From Pterobdella sp. o SKG-2022 (Eukaryota > Annelida > Clitellata > Hirudinida > Piscicolidae): 64,000 bases of DNA. Below are positions 1 to 11,444 of the stretch, piece after piece; the first letter of the stretch is position 1, and each line of letters opens with the position of its first letter. A program made the position numbers and the translations under genes. The notes below the pieces were generated by a model, which was given only the letters and a program-made list of their open reading frames with translations, was not told where the DNA came from and did not search any database. The DNA is taken from assembly GCA_964035795.1 (NCBI GenBank), contig OZ038322.1:10370038-10434037 (forward strand), given 5' to 3'.

Positions 1-2231
1 TCTCTGGCATTTGGAAATGAATAATTTTGATATCCGCTACACTGTTTGACATGTGTATAGAAATGGTTGTGTTACAAGCACTGCCGGGCTGGGAACCATT
101 AGGGGTTTTTTGCCTTGATATATAAATCTCAGTTATTAAATCGACATTCGTGAAGCCTTCCATATTGTTTTCACTGATGAAATATTGACTGTTCGTTTTC
201 TTGAGATTTAAAAGCGATAATGGAATATGGCTTTTAATTATATTAGTTTTGCTATGCTGCAAAGTTTCATCTGCTTGCTTACAAGAAGACCAGTATAAAG
301 TTCTATGTCTGTTACCTAATACCACTAACACGTTGTCAGAGTAAGGAAAGTTTTGCTTTCCAACCCTGGCACACACACCTATTTGCATCAAGCAAGAACA
401 TAACATACTTAAGCCTTCGGTGTATTCTGGAAGCAAAAATCCTTTATGATTTATTTGTTTCAAATTCTTTAGAAACATTTTGAGATTTTTTTCATAAAAT
501 TGTGAAATGTTTTTTTCGTTATGAGATCCTTTGAAACTTGTCGTCTCCAATATCATTGAGTTTGAAATGTAACCGATTTTTATATCAGTGTTGAAAAAAT
601 TTTCTTTTAGCCATTGGTCTACCGTTAACACATTCCAAAAAGTATCACTATTAGCATTATTAGTGGAGGCATAATAGTTATTGTTGTAAACTCTTTTAAG
701 CACTTTGAGAATATAAGTCAATTTTTTCTTTTGCTTCGATCCACATAAATCAAGATATGTTTCTACTAGCTGGAAATACATTTTTATGAATTTTCATATA
801 AATTGTTCAACAAAATATAAATATACATTTATTTATTAAAAGTTTTTAAAAAAATAATAGAAAACATACATTTGTATCTAGCTCATTGGTGTTTTTAACA
901 TCGTTTCCAATTGAAACGAGTTCTTCATCACTTTTACCGCTGTTTTCTTCTTCGGAGTTAACGGATTCTTGTGATTTACAAAAGCCAAAATACTCGTTTT
1001 GGAGTTTGTGCCCGTTATCATCATCTGCGTCAAGATCTTCATTGAATGTTGAATCAACCTCATCATCATTTTCAACACAACTACAATAAATTTCGTGCAG
1101 TACTTTCCCTGTAAACAAAACTGCATGCGTAGATGTCTCCATAAGAAGTGGTATCTCATGAATATTCATAGTGAATAAATAATCAGTGTAAGTTTGTAGT
1201 GTATGCATTTCTGGATCTTTTAACGATAACCAAAAAGCCTGTAATGCTTTAGACCTGATGAGTAATCAAAATACAATTATCTTACAAATATCAAAGTTTC
1301 AAACAGCATGGGGCATTATAAAAAATGATACGCATTAATTTTCAAAGAATCACCCACCTGAGGCCAGAAAGAATGGCAGCGGCAGAGTGTAGAGATGAGA
1401 GTTGAATGGAAGTTTGTATGAGTCTCAGCATGGCATTCAATACAACTTTTCTTTGTTCAAAACTCCTTTGACATGTTATGGAATCTATCGTCCATTTCTT
1501 TACCTACGTTCACATAGGCGATGACAATTAATATCATTATTTATGTTTAATACATTTATAAACAGTATTCTTTTGATAAAATGATTTTAAATCAAGAACA
1601 TTGAAAATGTAAAATGTAAAAATATATACCGATTTGTATAAATTGAGCGAGGTTTGTATGATATCTTTACCAACAAATCTGTCTTGCGTGCCATTTTTTA
1701 TGATTGTCTTAACATAATCTACATATGCAAACGGGGATTCCAGGTGAGAAAAAAGTGATAGATCGTTTTTAAGTAGTTCTAATGCCATTTCTTCAGGAAA
1801 CTCCACAAGTTTATTAAGGTTTGAGAGAAGAGGGTCGAAGTTATTAGAAAAATATCTAGCTTCACTATCACTACATTCCAACTGCGACTCATATGCTTTG
1901 TTGAAATCGTCATTTATAATCTTTGGTGAACTATCATAAGAGGAATTTGTGAAATTGTTGTTTCGGTCATGAAAGTTAGTTTGGATAGTGAGTGGTTTTT
2001 TTGCAAAGTCCTTTAAATCATCACTATTGTTTGTTGATTGGATGGGTTTTGTTTGACTAGATAGTTCTGAAATTCAAAGAAAATATTCCACATCGAAACA
2101 TAATTTAGTTTCGATGGAAACTTTTTATCAGTAACTCATTAAATATTCATAAAAAAGAAACCTTTTGAAGAATTGTTATCAATGATTGCTTCCAGCCAAT
2201 CAATTAGCCGATCAAAGTTGTTAGTGCTCAT
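1..2231 (-). CDS. RasGEF (CDC25-homology) domain protein, N-terminal part
   Basis: Five exons on the minus strand: 2231-2162, 2066-1630, 1503-1358, 1254-870 and 769 to beyond base 1; all phases agree. The ATG at 2231 opens a short exon, MSTNNFDRLIDWLEAI. A Ser/Asn-rich linker follows, then a stretch that aligns by eye with a RasGEF domain: FPEEMALELLKNDLSLFSHL resembles the PEExAxQLTLxDxxLFxxI start, KKWTIDSI resembles the xxWVxxEI helix, and LHSAAAILSGLRSKAL matches the conserved NFxSxxAIxxGLxS block, with Ser where Asn is usual. Such domains exchange nucleotide on Ras/Rap/Ral GTPases. After an acidic linker, exon 5 contains NVLVVLGNRHRTLYWSS, which could be a PH-like strand pair. A RalGPS-like protein or a PLC-epsilon-like protein (CDC25 followed by PH-like and PLC modules) are both possible. 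The 3' end lies outside the window. The RasGEF call is moderately sure; the subfamily is unknown. Confidence 0.55.
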
Positions 2232-4625
2232 CTGAGTGGGCTTTGGTCTACTCTTATAGTAATATCCTTTTATTTAAAAACGATTTGACTTTTTACTTAT
2301 TTGGAAGTATATGTAATGAATATTTTTTAATGAAATTTTGTCAAATGATTGTTGAAATTCGATTTTAAATATTTCCATTTAGTTATATTGTTTTGACACG
2401 AAAGCTTAAGTTTCTGTGTAGAATTTACACCTTTACTCACATAAAACAAAAGATTCCAATAGGATTTGTTGAAAATGTAAACACGCTGAAATAGTTGAAC
2501 TTCATATGTATGATCTATTTCATTTAGATATGGGATTTTAATATTAAAGGTTGCATTTATTTCTCTTACTTTTCAATAAACTTCAAAAGCCATTGTGAAC
2601 TTTTAAATTGATTATTCTATCATTTTAAACCTATTTTTAAAACATTACTTTATTCTTCATAAAATCTTTATTATAATTTATAAAGAATTTTTTCATAAAC
2701 TTTCTTATTCTTCATTATAATTGTATTATTGTCTTTTATGTATCCTTCATTTTAAGCTGATTTTAAGTCTTCAATTTTACCTCCATATAATCTTCAACAC
2801 TATCTTCAGTTAATTTATCTATTACAACTTACATGAAGGTTGAATCTTTAAAGCAACTACTTATCAAATAAACCTAACCTATGTTTAACTACAAATAAAA
2901 TCGGGCAATATGAGTAAAAACAATGTGTAATTACTAATTTAACCTTTTATTATCCGTGATCCATAATGATATGAACTAATTATATTTAATTCAAAATTAA
3001 TGTAAGAACTTGTAAAAACTTCTTGATTATCCAATTAATTCAGGTAAAAATTGGATATTTTATTGAAAACACACTGTATTTCTTAACGTTAACTTTATAG
3101 TTCAAAATAACCTTTCGGCTTATTAATATATAAATTCTTCTGTGTAGCTATGCATTGTAATACATGCAACGAATACAAGTTTTAATAGCTATAGAGCCAT
3201 ACAAAAACTATAGCAAGACAAATAATTAGCTAAAAACTTACTGAGATATAAAAGTATTATTTGAGTTTGTCTACTCTGTTTGATTCAAAAAGTGGCATAA
3301 ACCAAAATTTCAAACAAAATTCCAAGATCTAGAAAACTCATTTTATCGACTGTGATCAAGTTAAAAAACACTAACAGATAATATGATACCTCAAAAGTTT
3401 CTTACCTGCATACTAAATTCACTGCAAATGTAAAAACAGGAGTTAGAAGTTTATAAAAAAAATGATCGCGATTTTGGGCTATTTAATACATTAGAGCCTG
3501 TCGGTTTCAACGACTTTCAAATTGGTTCCCATATCATGTTGAAAGATAGTGTCGAGAGATTCTTAGAAGATTTTAAGAAGTGTTAATGTTTAAAACATGA
3601 GAAAGAACAATAAGGTATATAAAATTCATACCATTGGAGTATTCATAGATAGAACAACTCATGAGAAAACTGAAAAACAACAGTTAAAAGAAAACTGTTT
3701 CACTCAAGAAGTCAGGGAACTTCAATGGTGAAAACACTCATATATTTTGAAGTTTACTTGAAAGCAAAACTATTGTTATTTATTACTTTTTGATTATTTT
3801 CTCACGCAGTTTAATGTTTTTAATGGTATGTTGAATCATTAGAGAATTCGTGTCTGAAACCAGAAGTCATGTTTTTAAATCTATACATACACTGTCTACA
3901 ATATCTCTTGGTGTTTCCATGACTTTATACTTGCAAAACATGCTTAAGCCTGTGAATGGCAAAGAAGTTAAAAATAATGAAAACATAAGAAGCTTAAAAT
4001 TAATATAAATATATATACTAGACTATATAAGTAAACAATTGTGGTAAGTTTATCTCGATGATAGTTTCACAAAAAAATCGAAAAGCTGCATGGTTTAATA
4101 AAACTTATAAACGATGTGATTTTTCATTTCTTTCTGATAGGGGATGAAAATGTTGTACAATCAAAATTTGATTAATTTGAAAAATAGATTATGTTAGTTA
4201 AAAATTTAAAAGCATGCAAAAAAACTTATGGAAAGTAAAAATAAAAGTAAAAAAACGAAAATTGATTGCTTTGCCTTATTACTCCTTCATTATAATTGGT
4301 AATACATTACTATATTTTCTTTCTTGAAATCATCTAAATTAAAAAAATTTTTTAACCATTGTTTTTTGAAAATTAAATAAGGAACTAAATAGAAATTCGA
4401 AACTCATTATGGATATTCTCCGGATTATTGATAATTCTGGTCTTTCGTGTTCTGATAATATAGAGCAGATGGAAAAAATTAATAAATAACTAAAGAAAAT
4501 TGCAAATTATAGTGGGAATAAAAAAAATTATGAGCGAAATGATAAAAAACTCAGTAATAAACTGCTAAACATATTACAAATTTTCTAGATCATTATGTAA
4601 CATCATTAAAGCAGTAACTAGAGTT
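2232..4625. other. AT-rich intergenic stretch
   Basis: No convincing ORF, exon chain or repeat is visible between the RasGEF start codon and the tRNA. The stretch is strongly A/T-biased with short homopolymer runs. The part nearest 2231 presumably holds the RasGEF promoter, but I recognise no motif. Confidence 0.5.
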
Positions 4626-4698
4626 GCCCGGCTAGCTCAGTCGGTAGAGCATGAGACTCTTAATCTCAGGGTCGTGGGTTCGAGCCCCACGTTGGGCG
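4626..4698 (+). tRNA. tRNA-Lys (anticodon CTT)
   Basis: A complete 73-nt cloverleaf. The acceptor stem GCCCGGC pairs with GTTGGGC through two G-T pairs and is followed by discriminator G. The D arm GCTCAGTCGGTAGAGC, anticodon stem TGAGA/TCTCA around the loop CTCTTAA (anticodon CTT at 4659-4661) and T arm GTGGGTTCGAGCCCCAC are all intact. Internal A and B box promoter sequences are present, there is no intron, and CCA is not encoded. A run of seven T at 4700-4706 directly after the gene is a typical RNA polymerase III terminator. Confidence 0.97.
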
Positions 4699-5418
4699 AT
4701 TTTTTTAATTGAAAATTATTTTTCTAATAGAAATGAATATTAAAGTTATATTGAAAAATTTTTTTACGTCGATTTATGGAAGAAATTTAGTAAATTTATT
4801 GAACAAAAAAACAGCTATAACTTTCCATAAGTCTAGCCTCATCATAAAACATTAGCGAAAAAATTTTAGTAACTATGGTTATAAAGCAGCTTAAACAAAG
4901 ACTATAACTATTAAAATTTGATTCTTCGATCCATAGAAGCATTGTCAACATTTAAATCTCAAACGCTTAATTAATTAAAAAAAATAACTAAGAAAAAATA
5001 AATAAAAATAAAATAAATAAAAAATCATAATAATTTGAAAAAAAAAGATAATAATCCTAATGATTTTTTATTCAAACTTTCATTTTGTTGAAAAAAAAAA
5101 CATAGTTAAGAACATTGTCAATTGCCAATAAGTTTTTTCCATTGTTTTTTGTCAGTGGCAGTTGTTTTTATTTTATGAAAATCTTCCAGGTTATTTAAAT
5201 TGATATTGAGAAATTTGAAGTCATTTTGTAGAACGGACACTATTGTAATTTTTAGTCGGTCTTGGGTTGGTTTCGTTGGAGCTTAGAAGTATGCATTAAT
5301 TGATTTTTGCGCAGGCGAGTCTGGACTCAGTCTTAGTATGAATCCTAATGGTAAGATGAAAAATTATGGTAGCAATAACTAAAATAAATAAACATAATAA
5401 ATAAAAAAAATGAAACAT
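4699..5418. other. AT-rich spacer
   Basis: Apart from the tRNA terminator at its left edge, this stretch holds only A/T-rich sequence with short poly-A runs. No gene seen. Confidence 0.5.
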
Positions 5419-5725
5419 TTAAGTAATACCATTTCTAAATAAAATAAGAGTCTTAATGTCCGTTTGATCATTGATAGAAGGCTTATTAATCATAATGCGG
5501 TACGCTTCTAATAATTTCCTTTTCTTATTCTCATGAGGGGCTCTTTCGATTAAAGTCTAGGTGAAACTGTGTTTGGGGCTTAGGGCAATATGTTTTGCCG
5601 GTTCTGAATTGCCTTTCAACCTATCATGCTCTTTCCACCTGGTTGTGGCATTCCTCCCTGTTTCACCTATATAGATTTGTTTGCAATTGCAATTCCCTTT
5701 GTAAATAATTTTATGGTGGTGGGTC
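5419..5725 (-). mobile_element. Decayed GIY-YIG endonuclease domain, Penelope-like element remnant
   Basis: Read on the minus strand, about 100 codons are open except for one TAG at 5559-5557. The translation contains CKQIYIGETGRNATTRWKEH, then a conserved-looking NSEPAKHI and HSFT segment, and after the stop ERAPHENKKRKLLEAYRI and NKPSIND. This is the usual order of the GIY-YIG nuclease at the C-terminus of Penelope-like reverse transcriptases: YIGETGR, the catalytic R and EH, the H-x-F-W block and the RK-LEA block. The stop falls where the family normally has Trp, so one TGG-to-TAG change explains it. The reading frame ends at TAA 5421-5419. No intact reverse transcriptase lies alongside, so this is a dead 3' fragment. 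Confidence 0.75.
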
Positions 5726-5879
5726 AACTTGTCTTTTATTGAAAATAATGATTTTATTTGTTATGTAATCCAAGAATAAGTAATTTTCATGTTATTGTTT
5801 GTAAAACAAAAAGCTTCGTGGAATAAAATGAACTCTTAAAAGTTTTTTCATTTGAATATTAAAATTTGGTTAACAACTT

Positions 5880-6110
5880 ATTTTTCAATGCTATTATTTT
5901 AATGTTGATTTGTAACTTCGAAGAAAATTATATATTCTGATTTAGAGAAATTTATCTTTATGCCAACCTCTTTCTTGCTTTTTCCAAGTGCTTATTATCC
6001 AATTTTTGCAACTTCATCAGTATTGGGTCTCAGGCATTTGTGTCCACCTGCAACTGTGGGTCATTGAAGCTATTAAAAACCGATTTATTTTCTCTTATTC
6101 AAGATGTCTC
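5880..6110 (-). mobile_element. Possible reverse-transcriptase fragment
   Basis: On the minus strand one frame reads KKEVGIKINFSKSEYIIF, which resembles the G-x-K-I-N-x-x-K-(S/T)-E block at the end of the catalytic core of reverse transcriptases. It is preceded in a shifted frame by a Leu/Lys-rich helix-like stretch. The fragment is short, frameshifted and has several stops. Its orientation and its place upstream of the GIY-YIG remnant fit one decayed Penelope-type element, but non-LTR reverse transcriptases share this block, so the assignment is weak. Confidence 0.35.
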
Positions 6111-7524
6111 TAAAAAATTGAAGTAATAAAATTTATTTTATGAAAAGAACCAATATCAATAAAATTATTCTTTTTATGAACTAATTTCGAAAGATTGAAT
6201 TTAAATTTTAGATCAATAATCTTTTTGAAGTAAAATAGCTTGACAGAATCTTAATCGTTGAACGAAAGACACTCGTTTGTTTTTCACAAAAATTTAATTG
6301 TTATTTTGGAGCATGATGCACTTTTATGATTTCGTGGCTTACTTTCTTAGTTACATTATATAGATTATTTGCTTTTTAAGCCCTAAATACGAGGGATTAC
6401 CGACTTTCACTGTACTAGCATTTTACCGATTTTGAATTTATTACTATATTTTTGTTTTTCAGTCATATAATGCCCATAGTAAATTGAAAATCTCATTGTC
6501 TATTTTTATAACTTTGAATTTTCAAATTTTCGTTTTATTCTAATTGATTTTATAAGCCAAATTTGTTCTAATGTAAATACAAATTAGAATTAACTAAATA
6601 AGCCCGTTACAGAAACGGTTTGAAATAAACATTTTTATTCTTAAGTGCTATACAAAACATAAGATGTTTCTGAAAAGTTAAAAAAGTAATTGTTACTCGT
6701 GAGTGACAGGAAAACACAGCACACAAGGGTTGATACCGCTATCAAAAACATAAAGACAATCATCAAATTTACCAGACTGAATCTGCGTTCAAAAGAAGAT
6801 TTGACAAATTTATGATGCATATTTGAAGACTAAACAACAATTGTTTACGAACCATAAAGAAATCAAGCAACTCTGAACAAATATTAAATGCGCCAATCGA
6901 AGGTGGCCTGTCGAAGTTATAATGGCGACTCGAATAGTCGATTTGTATACTTAAAAACTACATAATTCAGTTGAAAATGTCAAAATATTATTATTTAAAA
7001 TAATTTCGCAATTTTATTTCAAAAATTCGATAACTTAGTACAATAGCATACAAGAACTACTTCTTTTGGGATGATTTCGGATTTTTTGCTTTCCATAGAA
7101 AGAAGATAAATTGTGAACATCAACAAGTTTATTTTATGCAGCAACAAAAATTACAAAGACAAACACTTCATGGTTTTTTGGGGTAATAAAGGCTGGCATT
7201 ACTTGGATGGAAATTTTATAAAAGATTTTTAAAAATATTATCTTTTAATTAATAACAAAAAATGAAACAATGGAGAAAAAGACGAGAATTTCCTGGTTTG
7301 AATTGTGAGGATATGGAAGTCCCATTGAAGAAAAAAGATGAAGACAATGAAGTTGTACAAATTTTGTCTAAAATTAACATTTTATTGCTCAAACTTTATT
7401 ATTTAAATATTCATCTATATATATTTTTTTGTTTATTATCACAGATTTAATTACTTTTATACATTCATAAAATCAACTCAGTTTTCTAAATGTCATTTAT
7501 ATAAGTATTATTAGAATTTCTTTT
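6111..7524. other. Intergenic, unassigned
   Basis: A/T-rich sequence with a slightly less biased patch near 6700-6960. A 62-codon ORF begins at 7262 with a charged N-terminus, but I cannot link it to neighbouring exons. No gene can be supported. Confidence 0.4.
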
Positions 7525-7685
7525 GAATATAATTTCAGAACACTAGTAATTTTATTAAGATACGAAGCTTTTCGTTAACAAGGTAACATTTTCAAGTATG
7601 GGAAACCCTCATACTTGAAAATGTTACCTTGTTAACGAAAAGCTTCGTATCTTAATAAACTTACTAGTGTTTTGAAATTATATTC
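7525..7685. repeat. Long foldback (inverted repeat) element, full copy
   Basis: Two arms of about 75 bp, nearly perfectly complementary, surround a loop of roughly 10 bp (GGAAACCCT). The arms begin GAATATAATTTCA at 7525 and end as its reverse complement at 7685, with one A/G difference visible near the outer end. The core of the left arm is TACGAAGCTTTTCGTTAACA. No ORF of interest lies inside. It looks like a non-autonomous foldback/MITE-like element, and matching partial copies occur elsewhere in the window. Confidence 0.85.
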
Positions 7686-7950
7686 ATTTTACGGTTTGGC
7701 TTTTGAAAAAATCAGAATTTCTTTTGTTTCAAACAAATCTTTTTTTTCATATAATCTTAGTTCACTGTTTTGTTTATTTAGTTATACTTGCATAGTTTTT
7801 TTTAAATTTTCATCTCTTAAGAAAACTTACATTACATTGCATTCATAGTTCATGATACTCAGTGGTCTAGAAGCTCCTAAAGTTATTGCCACTATAATCA
7901 TACTCGTAGTTCTTTTAGAGACATCGTAAGCATCTTGTATTTTAAATTTC

Positions 7951-8022
7951 AGTTTTTACTCTTCGAAAAATGAAGATTTTAAAGCTATCTTTAAAATCCT
8001 CATTTTTCGAAGAGTAAAAACT
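7951..8022. repeat. 34-bp-arm hairpin
   Basis: The left arm 7951-7984 (AGTTTTTACTCTTCGAAAAA and on) is complementary to 7989-8022 with one mismatch, around a four-base loop CTAT. It differs in sequence from the 7525-7685 foldback. Confidence 0.85.
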
Positions 8023-8063
8023 AAAACATTTTTATTAACTAAATAATACGAAGCTGTTTAAAA

Positions 8064-8555
8064 ATACAATAGAATACAATACAATACAATACAATACAAT
8101 ACAATACAATACAATACAATACAATACAATACAATACAATACAATACAATACAATACAATACAATACAATACAATAAAATAAAATAAAATACAATACAAT
8201 ACAATACAATACAATACAATACAATACAATACAATAAAATACAATACAATACAATACAATACAATACAATACAATACAATACAATACAATACAATACAAT
8301 ACAATACAATACAATACAATACAATACAATACAATACAATACAATACAATACAATACAATACAATACAATACAATACAATACAATACAATACAATACAAT
8401 ACAATACAATACAATACAATACAATACAATACAATACAATACAATACAATACAATACAATACAATACAATACAATACAATACAATACAATACAATACAAT
8501 ACAATACAATACAATACAATACAATACAATACAATACAATACAATACAATATAAT
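8064..8555. repeat. (ACAAT)n satellite, about 490 bp
   Basis: Nearly uninterrupted pentanucleotide array of roughly 97 units, with a short AAAAT-type interruption near 8174-8191 and another near 8235. Long apparent ORFs on the minus strand (a repeating Tyr-Cys-Ile-Val-Leu pattern) are only translation of the repeat. Confidence 0.97.
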
Positions 8556-8605
8556 TACGAATAAGATTAAAGTGGCCTTAACTGTTTTTTTACCCCCATG
8601 CTCTT

Positions 8606-8910
8606 TCGTGTAGCGTACCCTATCTTTCTCATCAGGTTGTTACTGTTGGTTCCAAGATATTTTTTATGCATATTAAGAACTTGTCCAAGAAACCTAGCCG
8701 GGTGAAACAGTGTCTGCGGGGTTCTACAAAAAAGTTATCTTTAAACAAGATAAAGTTAGTAACCCCAAAAGATTACGGAAGGGCAAGGAATGATCATTTA
8801 TATTTTTTTCCTGAAAAGGTAGTAGTCCAACCAGCAAGCATGCCTAACCTCTAGGGCGCTAAGTAGGTACCTTTTAACGTCATTCCCAGAACCACGGCAT
8901 TTACTTTGGG
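8606..8910. repeat. Dispersed repeat, copy 1
   Basis: Matches 51001-51355 along most of its length in the same orientation. Shared blocks include TAAGAACTTGTCC, GTGAAACAGT, a GGGGTTCTACAAAAAA-like block, CCTGAAAAGGTA and CCTTTTAACGTCAT, in the same order. Divergence and small indels show both copies are old. No coding capacity is seen. Confidence 0.8.
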
Positions 8911-9038
8911 AGTTTCTAGCCTGAATAATTATTATAAGACTACAAAATTAAAATTTGAAAAAATAAGAAATAAATACATAATAAATGAAAATAATTAAAA
9001 AAATGAATATTTACTGGCAAGAATAGCTGAAAAAAGGG

Positions 9039-9084
9039 TTTGAAAATGTAAGTACGACTCACAAAAAGCTTTGTATTATTTAGT
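9039..9084. repeat. Half-copy of the foldback element
   Basis: TTTGAAAATGTAAG followed by CAAAAAGCTTTGTATTATT resembles the right arm of the 7525-7685 foldback (TTGAAAATGTTACC then CGAAAAGCTTCGTATCTTAA). The left arm is missing. Confidence 0.5.
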
Positions 9085-9561
9085 TGATGAAAAGTGTTTG
9101 ATTCAAACCGTTTGAGTAAACAGATGTTGGTATTTTATTTTTGAAATTTTCTGAACTTTTATAATGAATTGACCTCCATAATAAAATGTTTTTTCAAAAA
9201 GCATCTAATTTATTTGAAAATTTCAAAATTGACTTTTATCATAGGATTATTTAAGCAATCATAGCGATTTTCCAATATTTTCCAATACCTATTGTTTTAC
9301 TTTATTTAAGCTTATAACAAACAGATAGAGAATGGAAATATCTGAAATTGGCTCATAATAAAATATTTAACATTTGAAAAAATAAATTTTTAAAATTACA
9401 AAATGGAATTATGCGCTTTTGAACTTATCGCTTTAAATGCTCAACGATTTTTCTAGAATATCCTTACCGCTTCTACGAAATATCGCTCGTTCTTTGTCGT
9501 TCTCGACTTTTAAAAATTTGCATTCAGCACTTACTTTTTCTACATTTTTAAGGAATTCAAA
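9085..9561. other. Upstream region of the FKBP gene
   Basis: A/T-rich, non-coding. The last 100 bases hold a less A/T-biased, CG-containing stretch around 9470-9510 that probably includes the transcription start and 5' UTR. No TATA-like or other motif can be assigned. Confidence 0.4.
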
Positions 9562-11444
9562 ATGACTGAAGAAGCAAAAAATGAACAACCAACAGTTCCA
9601 TTTTACACCCCCGGTCCTAATGCAATAGATATCACCCCTGGAAAGGATGGAGGGGTTTTAAAAGAGATCAAAAAAGAAGGTACTGGAGGGGAAGGGCCTT
9701 TAACGGGAGACAAAGTTTCAGTGCATTATGTTGGAAACTTACTTGATGGAACAAAGTTTGATTCAAGTCGTGATAGAGGCGACTTTTTTGAATTTGATCT
9801 CGGAAAAGGTATGTTAATTTTAATATATGTTTCAAACCCCATTCACTTCGATTTAACATGAATTTACAGGTAGTGTGATAAAAGCATGGGATTTGGGTGT
9901 TGCAACAATGAAGAAAGGAGAATTGGCGATTCTATATTGTAAATCAGAGTATGCTTATGGAGAAAATGGTTCACCTCCTACCATTCCTCCAGGAGCAACT
10001 CTAGTTTTTGAGGTTGAACTGTTTTCTTGGAAAGGTATATTTTTTTCATATTGTAATCATAGGTTGACTTTAAAAATGTTTTTTCATAGGAGAAGATGTA
10101 TCAGAAGACAAAGATGAAGGGGTAACTAAAAGTATTTTAGAATCTGGTGAAGGGTATATTAAACCAAAGGAAGGAGCTACGTGCACTGGTTAGTATTGGT
10201 ATTTCAAATTTGAACTTGAAATAAAACTTCATTTTTTAATTTTTTTACTGATTTCAACTTTATTCATTTTAGTTGCTGTAAAAGGATTTTATAATGGAAA
10301 TGAGTTCGAAAATAGAGAAGTAACATTTGTGGTTGGAGAAGCAAGTGAAGTTGGATTAGTTGAAGGCATTGAACAAGCTGTTAAAAAGATGCATAAAGGA
10401 GAGAAGGCAAGAGTAACTGTAAAAGCCCCCTATGCTTACGGAGCCAATGGAAATCAGCAATTTAACATTTCACCTAATTCTGATCTTGTCTATGAAGTTA
10501 CACTCATCAAATTTGAAAAGGTATATAAATTATTTTATACAATTTTTTGCTTTAAACTTATTTGTTTTATACAAAATTGAATTTTTCATTTTGATCTATA
10601 GTGCAAAGAAACTTGGGAAATGGATGCACCAGAAAAATTAGAACAATCAGAAGTTTTTAAGGAGAAGGGAACTAAGTTTTTCAAGGTATTATTTTTAATA
10701 AAACATTTTAAGATTTAGTTCTTTTTATGAAACACTACAGGATGGGAAATTTAAGATAGCAGTGAATTATTATAAAAAAATAATTGACACTTTGAAAAAT
10801 GAAGAAGATTTCAAGGGAGAAGATTTAGATAAAAAAACAGCTCTTCTGCTGGCTGGTTATTTGAATGAAGCCGCATGCCACTTGAAACTTTCTGAAGACA
10901 TAGAGGCCCTCAGTGCTGCAGAACAGGCACTTCAAATTGATCCCAAGAACCAAAAGGGTCTTTTCAGAATGGCTTCTGTATGTTTAATACACATGATTGA
11001 AATTCGAAAAGTTTCAATTTAATTTTTTTCCAGGCAAACCAGTCATTGCAAAATTTTAAAGAAGCTGTAGATGGGTTCTCAAAACTTCTAGAGATTGATC
11101 CAAATAACAAAGCTGCTAAAAATCAGCGTATCATTTGCCTGCACAAGATCAAACAACAACATGAAAAGGAAAAGAAAACATACCAAGGAATGTTTGCCAA
11201 GTTTGCAGAAGCTGATTCCAAGGTTAAAAAAATATTAATTTTTCTCAAAAAATACCATTTTATATATCCAATTTATATTATTCAAAATGAAAACACTTCA
11301 AAGTTTATTTAAGTCGAAAATTTTTAATTACAGAAAGAAAAATTAGAAGATAAGAAAGTAGAAGAAAGTCCCGCAAGTGATGAGGCTGAGATCAGTAAAA
11401 TGGAGACTGCTGAGCTACCAGCAGAACAAGCCGCAACCGCTTAA
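9562..11444 (+). CDS. FKBP4: FKBP52/FKBP59-type peptidyl-prolyl isomerase with TPR domain
   Basis: Eight exons: 9562-9808, 9870-10034, 10090-10188, 10273-10520, 10602-10685, 10741-10977, 11034-11222, 11334-11444. The 1380-nt CDS gives 459 residues, the usual length of this family. The first FKBP domain (about 30-137) has [18 protein letters not shown], the VIKAWD Trp segment and [14 protein letters not shown], so its active site looks intact. The second FKBP domain (about 145-253) has VEGIEQAV instead of the Trp motif and is probably catalytically weak, as in vertebrate FKBP52. Three TPR motifs follow (about 262-405), with FKEKGTKFF and KGLFRMASA positions expected to hold the Hsp90 C-terminus, then a charged tail ending EQAATA. 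The protein is a cytosolic/nuclear Hsp90 co-chaperone. The start is the first ATG, in TTCAAAATGACTGAAGAAGC. Confidence 0.96.

Noticed and set aside
8035..8549. Three overlapping minus-strand ORFs of 163-169 codons
   Set aside because: They are translations of the ACAAT satellite in all three frames.
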